DNA from: Candidatus Cloacimonadota bacterium | GTDB taxonomy: Bacteria; Cloacimonadota; Cloacimonadia; Cloacimonadales; Cloacimonadaceae | Assembly (NCBI GenBank): GCA_017995495.1 | Contig: JAGOIS010000042.1 | Span: 1-9,761 of the forward strand | DNA: 9,761 nucleotides | Reading direction: 5' to 3' | Shown: piece by piece, positions 6,171 to 9,761 of the stretch | Position numbering within the stretch: the stretch's first letter is position 1 | How the letters are laid out: every line of letters begins with the position of its first letter | Program-made: the position numbers and the translations under genes | The notes under the pieces: generated by a model | What the model was told of the DNA's origin: nothing | Database searches by the model: none | The model's input: the letters and a program-made list of their open reading frames with translations, nothing else

Positions 6171-6788
6171 ATGCTCCAACTCTATCCCAAAACCCGCAAG
6201 AAATCAGTCGCGCCAGTGGACTTCAGGCTCAAGATCCTCACTTCCGCGATCAAGGTCTTTTCCCAGAAAGGCTACGCGAGCTGCACCATGTCGGATGTGG
6301 CCATCCACGCCAAGGTAGGTGTGGGCACGCTCTACAACTATTTCAAGAACAAGGACGACATGCTGCTGCAGTGCATGAAAAAGACCATCGAAGACGAGAT
6401 CGATCATATCCGCCTGGCCAGTGAAAAGATCTCCGACCCCTTTGAGAAGCTTACCTATTTCATGCATGAGCACAGGCTGCTGATCGAAAGCAAGCCCTAC
6501 ATCGCCAGGTTCCTGATCATCGAGCTGCGGCAGAGCGAGAGTTTTTACAAACGCAATCCCACTTTCAACCCGATGCAGTATTACCTGGATTTCATCCGGG
6601 ACATCTTTGCCGAGGCAGTGAAGCGCGGCAGTATCCGCAAGATCGATCCGGACGCCCTGGCCTTGTCCATATTGGGCACCGTGGACATGCTGCTCACCCA
6701 GTGGCTGATCCATGGCCGCGATTACGACATCGAAGGCCTCTGGAACAGCTACAAGGAGATCATCCGCACCGGGGTCGCCACCAAGTAG
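6171..6788 (+). CDS. TetR/AcrR-family regulator, copy 2 (paralog of copy 1)
   Basis: Second regulator, also exactly 205 residues from the best start and collinear with copy 1 without a gap. The TetR domain (about 17-65) contains TMSDVAIHAKVGVGTLYNYF (39-58), differing from copy 1 only at Q44H and I51V in this span. By hand alignment, identity is about 51/64 in the DNA-binding part and about 69/141 beyond it, roughly 59% overall. The ELRQSE...YKRNP and QWLIHGxD landmarks are kept. So DNA recognition is probably shared or very similar, while the effector pocket has diverged: for example copy 1 VVGTQELIYLQW versus copy 2 ILGTVDMLLTQW. Ligand and targets are not known. It is separated from copy 1 by a terminator and has its own CTTGACAG box. 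No terminator was found after it; the aminotransferase starts 100 nt downstream and could be cotranscribed or separately promoted. Confidence 0.9.
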   Translation: MLQLYPKTRKKSVAPVDFRLKILTSAIKVFSQKGYASCTMSDVAIHAKVGVGTLYNYFKNKDDMLLQCMKKTIEDEIDHIRLASEKISDPFEKLTYFMHEHRLLIESKPYIARFLIIELRQSESFYKRNPTFNPMQYYLDFIRDIFAEAVKRGSIRKIDPDALALSILGTVDMLLTQWLIHGRDYDIEGLWNSYKEIIRTGVATK

Positions 6789-6805
6789 ATCTGGATTCTC
6801 CTCCT

Positions 6806-6858
6806 CTTTTCAGCCCGGGCGCAAGATTTTCCTTGTCAAATGACAACGGGCTGAAAAG
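6806..6858. repeat. Nested inverted repeats in the aminotransferase leader
   Basis: Outer arms CTTTTCAGCCCG (6806-6817) and CGGGCTGAAAAG (6847-6858) are perfect 12-bp complements 29 nt apart. Inside, directly against the right arm, lies the perfect 14-bp palindrome TTGTCAAATGACAA (6833-6846). No T tract follows on either strand, so this is not a standard terminator. It may be an operator for the adjacent TetR, or, if transcribed, an RNA structure ahead of the aminotransferase. TTGTCA at 6833 could also serve as a -35 box, but the hexamer 17 nt later (AAGATG) is poor. Confidence 0.6.
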
Positions 6859-6875
6859 ATGGAAAAAAACATCCA

Positions 6876-6881
6876 AGAGGA
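6876..6881 (+). promoter_or_regulatory. Ribosome binding site deciding the aminotransferase start
   Basis: AGAGGA lies 7 nt before ATG 6889, giving MKLSQRALEIQASP, the normal family N-terminus. The in-frame ATG at 6859 is preceded by the repeat arm CTGAAAAG and lacks a comparable site. A complementary TCCTCTT at 6802-6808 could pair with AAGAGGA here. Confidence 0.72.
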
Positions 6882-6888
6882 ACTGATA

Positions 6889-8085
6889 ATGAAGCTTTCT
6901 CAACGCGCGCTGGAGATCCAGGCCTCACCCATTCGCAAACTGATGCCCCACGCGGTGGCCGCCAAACAGCGCGGCCAGAAAGTGTATCAACTGAACATCG
7001 GCCAACCGGACATTCCCACACCCCACCAAATGCTGGACGCCTATCATTCTTTCTCGGACAAAGTGCTGGCCTACGGCCCCTCCCAAGGTCTGGATGCTTA
7101 CCGGGCTGGCCTGGTGGATTACTACGCCAGGCAAAACATCGGGCTGACTGAAAACCAGATCATCGTGACCACGGCAGGTTCGGAAGCCGTGACCTTCGCG
7201 ATGCTGGTGGTGGCCGGGGCAGGCGACGAGATCATCGTCCCCGAGCCCTTTTACACCAATTACAACGGCTTCGCCACCATGGCCGGGATCATCATCCGCC
7301 CCCTGCTAACCCTGGCTGAAACCGGGTTTCAACTGCCCGCGGACAGGGAGATCGAGGCCCTGATCACCCCCAAGACCAAGGCCATCATGATCTGCAACCC
7401 CGGCAACCCCACCGGCACGGTCTATTCCAGCGAAGACGTCTTCCGGCTGGGCGCCCTGGCCAAAAAGCACGGCCTCTACGTGATCTCGGACGAGGTTTAC
7501 CGCGAGTTCATCTACGAAGGCCATACCCACACCAGCATCCTGCAGGTGCCCGGTTTGGAGGAGCATGCCGTGATGGTGGACAGCGTTTCCAAGCGTTACA
7601 GCGCCTGCGGGGCGCGCATCGGCTGCCTCGTTTCGCGCAACCAGGCCTTGATGGACACCACCCTGAAGTTCGCCCAGGCCCGCCTCTGCCCTCCCACCGT
7701 TGACCAACTGGCGGCACTGGCCTGCGTTCCCCTCGCAGAAGAATTTTTCCAGCCCCTGATCGCGGAGTATCAGGCCCGGCGCGACCTGGTTTACAACGCC
7801 CTGCTCCAGATCCCCGGAGTAGTCTGCGTGAAGCCCCAGGGCGCGTTTTACATCCTGGTGAAGCTGCCCATCGACGACTGCGAGAAGTTCATCATATGGA
7901 TGTTGGACGAGTACAGCCTCGACGGCGAAACCGTGATGGGCGCTCCCGGCGAGGGATTTTATGCCACTCCGGGGCTCGGGCGCGATGAAATGCGCCTGGC
8001 CTATGTTTTGAACGAAGACGAGCTGCGCAAGGCAATGCGGATCTTTGCCCGCGGCTTTGAGGAATACCGGAAACTGCAATCCTGA
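6889..8085 (+). CDS. PLP-dependent class I aminotransferase (aspartate aminotransferase-like)
   Basis: Cytoplasmic fold-type I transaminase of 398 residues, probably moving the amino group between aspartate or another amino acid and 2-oxoglutarate. Visible: N-terminal IGQPDIPTP (37-45), YGPSQG (62-67), TTAGSEA (94-100), NPGNPTGT (170-177), SDEVYREF (200-207) with D201 for the pyridine nitrogen, and the PLP-lysine motif SVSKRYSACGARIG (232-245) with K235 and R243, which fully fits the class I signature. R369 (DEMRLAYV) is the usual substrate-carboxylate arginine. The SVSKRYSACGARIG wording, with Ala instead of the more common Trp before Arg243, is as I recall it from Bacteroidota-type members. 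Exact substrate specificity cannot be read off. The start at 6889 is preferred to 6859 for its ribosome site. An ABC permease gene begins 24 nt after the stop, suggesting cotranscription with transport genes, though an aminotransferase is not a standard part of a sugar importer. Confidence 0.9.
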   Translation: MKLSQRALEIQASPIRKLMPHAVAAKQRGQKVYQLNIGQPDIPTPHQMLDAYHSFSDKVLAYGPSQGLDAYRAGLVDYYARQNIGLTENQIIVTTAGSEAVTFAMLVVAGAGDEIIVPEPFYTNYNGFATMAGIIIRPLLTLAETGFQLPADREIEALITPKTKAIMICNPGNPTGTVYSSEDVFRLGALAKKHGLYVISDEVYREFIYEGHTHTSILQVPGLEEHAVMVDSVSKRYSACGARIGCLVSRNQALMDTTLKFAQARLCPPTVDQLAALACVPLAEEFFQPLIAEYQARRDLVYNALLQIPGVVCVKPQGAFYILVKLPIDDCEKFIIWMLDEYSLDGETVMGAPGEGFYATPGLGRDEMRLAYVLNEDELRKAMRIFARGFEEYRKLQS

Positions 8086-8109
8086 CCACTGAAATTCAAA
8101 GGCGGTGAA

Positions 8110-9042
8110 ATGAAAACCAAGCGCAAGATCGAGCCCTATCTCTACCTGCTGCCCGCTCTGCTGCTGTTGCTGCTCTTCCGCTTCATCCCCATCCTGATGT
8201 CATTCGCCATCAGCTTCTTCGAGTTTGGGGTAACCACCATCGGCCAGTTCAAAGGTTTTGAGAATTACGGCCGGTTGTTCGCGGACAAGGAATTTTGGCA
8301 ATCCATGATGAACACCCTCTGGCTGGTGCTGATCGCGGTGCCTGCCAGCATCATCCTGCCGCTGATCTTTGCCCAGTTGCTCAACCAGATCAAATGGCTC
8401 AGCGGCTTTTTCCGCACGATCTATTTCCTGCCCTTCGTCACCTCGCTGGTGGCGGTCTCGATCGTGTGGAAGATCATCTTCTCGGAGCAGTCCGGCCTGG
8501 CCAACACTTTCCTGCAATGGCTGGGGATGAAGCCCCAGCTCTGGCTGGCGGAGCCGAAGGGAATCTTCACCCTGCTGTTTGAAAGCATGGGGGTGCAGAT
8601 CCCGGCCTGGGCGGGCGGGCCCTCGCTGGCGCTGTTTTCCATCATCATCATGACCGTCTGGAAAAGCCTCGGCTACAACACCATCATCTACCTCTCCGGC
8701 CTCCAGAACATCGCCAAGGCGAACTATGAGGCCGCGGACATCGACGGCGCCGGCAAGATCCGCCAATTCTTCAGCATCACGGTGCCCCTCATCTCCCCCA
8801 CCACCTTCTACGTGCTGTTGATGACCACCATCGTCAGTTTCCAAACCTTCGCCCAGATCTACATGATGACGGACAAGGGCGGGCCGCTTGGCACCACCAA
8901 GCTGATCGTCTATTACATCTATGAAAAAGGCTTCGACAAGCTGGACATGGGTTATGCCAGCGCCGCCGCCATCATCCTGTTCATCGTGATCCTGGCCCTC
9001 ACGCTGCTGCAGAGGCGCATGGAAAGCAAGGTCAACTATTGA
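8110..9042 (+). CDS. Carbohydrate-type ABC importer permease, MalF/UgpA-like
   Basis: Inner-membrane subunit of 310 residues in the CUT1-type binding-protein-dependent importer family (MalF, UgpA, LacF, AraP). The first membrane helix is PYLYLLPALLLLLLFRFIPI (9-28), with further hydrophobic segments around 66-90, 101-122, 172-195, 231-252 and 282-301. The cytoplasmic EAA loop that contacts the ATPase is NYEAADIDGAGKIRQFFSIT (205-224) followed by VPLISPT. A segment around 150-170 (KGIFTLLFESMGVQIPAWAG) looks about 20 residues longer than in compact members, from memory. Start: AAGG with GGCGG and GGTGA just upstream of ATG 8110. The companion permease begins 10 nt after this stop. The transported solute is unknown; sugars, sugar alcohols or glycerol phosphates are typical for the family. 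Neither binding protein nor ATPase is in the window. Confidence 0.92.
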   Translation: MKTKRKIEPYLYLLPALLLLLLFRFIPILMSFAISFFEFGVTTIGQFKGFENYGRLFADKEFWQSMMNTLWLVLIAVPASIILPLIFAQLLNQIKWLSGFFRTIYFLPFVTSLVAVSIVWKIIFSEQSGLANTFLQWLGMKPQLWLAEPKGIFTLLFESMGVQIPAWAGGPSLALFSIIIMTVWKSLGYNTIIYLSGLQNIAKANYEAADIDGAGKIRQFFSITVPLISPTTFYVLLMTTIVSFQTFAQIYMMTDKGGPLGTTKLIVYYIYEKGFDKLDMGYASAAAIILFIVILALTLLQRRMESKVNY

Positions 9043-9047
9043 GGGGG
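9042..9047 (+). promoter_or_regulatory. Ribosome binding site for the second permease
   Basis: AGGGGG begins at the last base of the preceding stop codon. It is 5 nt from ATG 9053 and only 2 nt from the adjacent in-frame ATG 9050, so 9053 is the better start; the two differ by one methionine. Confidence 0.6.
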
Positions 9048-9052
9048 AAATG

Positions 9053-9761
9053 ATGAAGAATCCACTCGCAACCACCGTTATCTACCTCTTCCTGACCATC
9101 TTCGGCTTCGTGATGATCGTGCCCTTCATCTGGATGCTCTCCACCTCGCTGATGACCCAAAGCGAATTTAACAAGAACGACTCCATCTTCATCCCCAAGG
9201 AGGAATACCACATCTGGAAAGACGCGGGCAAGGAGCACAAGATCATCCTGGTGGACACCAAAGGCGATCAGGCCGTCATCCACGTGCTGGACGCGGATGG
9301 CCAGATCTCCCCGGATTATCCGCAGTACATGAGCGTTCCAGCCAGCGGGATCGAGCTGGTGCGCAAGAAACCCAGCTTCCACTTCGCCAATTTCCTGAAG
9401 GCCTTCAAAAAGGTCCCCTTCGCCACCTATTTCGCGAACACCCTCTTCGTTTCGATAGTCACCCTGGTGGGGGTGCTGATCACCTCGGTTCTCGCGGCCT
9501 ATGCTTTTGCCCGCCTGGATTTCAAGGGTAAGGACCTGATCTTCTACCTGTTCCTGAGCATGATGATGGTGCCGGAGCCCATCTACATCATCTCCTCCTA
9601 CATCATGCTGGATAAATTCAACTGGCTGGACACCTATCAGTCCCTGATCATCCCCTGGTGCGTGAATATCTTCACCATCTTCCTCTTCCGCCAGCACTTC
9701 AAAAGCCTCCCCCAGGAGCTCTTCGACGCCGCCTCCATCGACGGCTGCAGCACCTTCGGGA
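9053..9761 (+). CDS. Carbohydrate-type ABC importer permease, MalG-like, 3' end outside window
   Basis: Open at the window edge after 236 codons with no stop. It is the MalG/UgpE/AraQ-type partner of the preceding permease: VIYLFLTIFGFVMIVPFIWM (9-28) is the first helix, followed by LSTSL, the classic family start. Then come FANFLKAFKKVPFATYFANT (111-130) and LFVS, further helices to about 212, and FRQHFKSLPQELFDAASIDG (212-231), the EAA loop with Asp in place of Glu. An extra stretch of about 58 residues (49-106) lies between helix 1 and the NF..AF segment. It contains alternating hydrophobic strands such as HKIILVDTKGDQAVIHVLDA and would sit on the outer face of the membrane. Compact members have only a short loop there. 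Perhaps 40-60 C-terminal residues with the last helices are missing. It is coupled to the first permease by a 10-nt gap. Solute unknown. Confidence 0.9.
   Translation, partial: MKNPLATTVIYLFLTIFGFVMIVPFIWMLSTSLMTQSEFNKNDSIFIPKEEYHIWKDAGKEHKIILVDTKGDQAVIHVLDADGQISPDYPQYMSVPASGIELVRKKPSFHFANFLKAFKKVPFATYFANTLFVSIVTLVGVLITSVLAAYAFARLDFKGKDLIFYLFLSMMMVPEPIYIISSYIMLDKFNWLDTYQSLIIPWCVNIFTIFLFRQHFKSLPQELFDAASIDGCSTFG

Noticed and set aside
6806..6858. Inverted repeat read as a terminator of the second tetR
   Set aside because: No run of Ts follows the stem on either strand, and the 29-nt separation of the arms is long for an intrinsic terminator.
6859..6888. ATG at 6859 as start of the aminotransferase
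   Set aside because: It would add ten residues absent from the usual family N-terminus and sits at the edge of the inverted-repeat arm, while AGAGGA precedes ATG 6889.
1..9761. CRISPR array, tRNA, rRNA, insertion sequence or phage remains
   Set aside because: I saw no regularly spaced repeats, tRNA-like cloverleaf, rRNA motif, transposase or integrase coding signal on either strand.

Overview
This window looks like a piece of a moderately GC-rich (roughly 55-60% by eye) Gram-negative-type bacterial chromosome. All genes lie on the plus strand and are tightly packed. Gene content and protein style (Bacteroidota-like aminotransferase subgroup, lysine-rich TetR proteins, MurJ/UvrC/HolB housekeeping cluster) suggest the FCB superphylum, with Cloacimonadota my best guess. 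That placement is an impression from memory, not something a marker here proves.

Left part (1-5164): a four-gene run with almost no spacing encodes a GNAT N-acetyltransferase, the DNA polymerase III delta' clamp-loader subunit (holB), the lipid II flippase MurJ and the excision nuclease subunit UvrC. Gaps are 3 nt, then a 4-nt ATGA overlap, then a 25-nt overlap, so this is very likely one transcript. A TTGACA element lies upstream of the first gene.

Middle part (5165-6888): two tandem TetR-family regulator genes, each exactly 205 codons from the best start. They are about 59% identical overall by hand alignment, about 80% in the DNA-binding third and about 49% in the ligand-binding part. Each has its own intergenic region with a CTTGACAG element. 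The first also has a perfect 18-bp palindrome, CCCTGTATCGATACAGGG, directly behind its TTGACA box, an excellent candidate operator. A clear intrinsic terminator separates the two genes. After the second regulator comes a 100-nt spacer with nested inverted repeats ahead of an aminotransferase.

Right part (6889-9761): a class I PLP-dependent aminotransferase (aspartate-aminotransferase-like), then two permease subunits of a carbohydrate-type (MalF/MalG-like) ABC importer. The second permease is cut by the window edge and carries an unusual insert of about 58 residues after its first membrane helix. The solute-binding protein and ATPase are not in the window and probably lie downstream.

How it fits together: the left block is housekeeping (replication, wall synthesis, repair). 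The right block may be a regulated metabolic/transport locus governed by the paralogous TetR pair, but that link rests on adjacency and intergenic palindromes only. I saw no RNA genes, insertion sequences, CRISPR arrays or phage genes, and no gene-free stretch over 300 bases. I do not see an evident new system; the most unusual content is the TetR pair with its palindromes, and the nested repeats before the aminotransferase.
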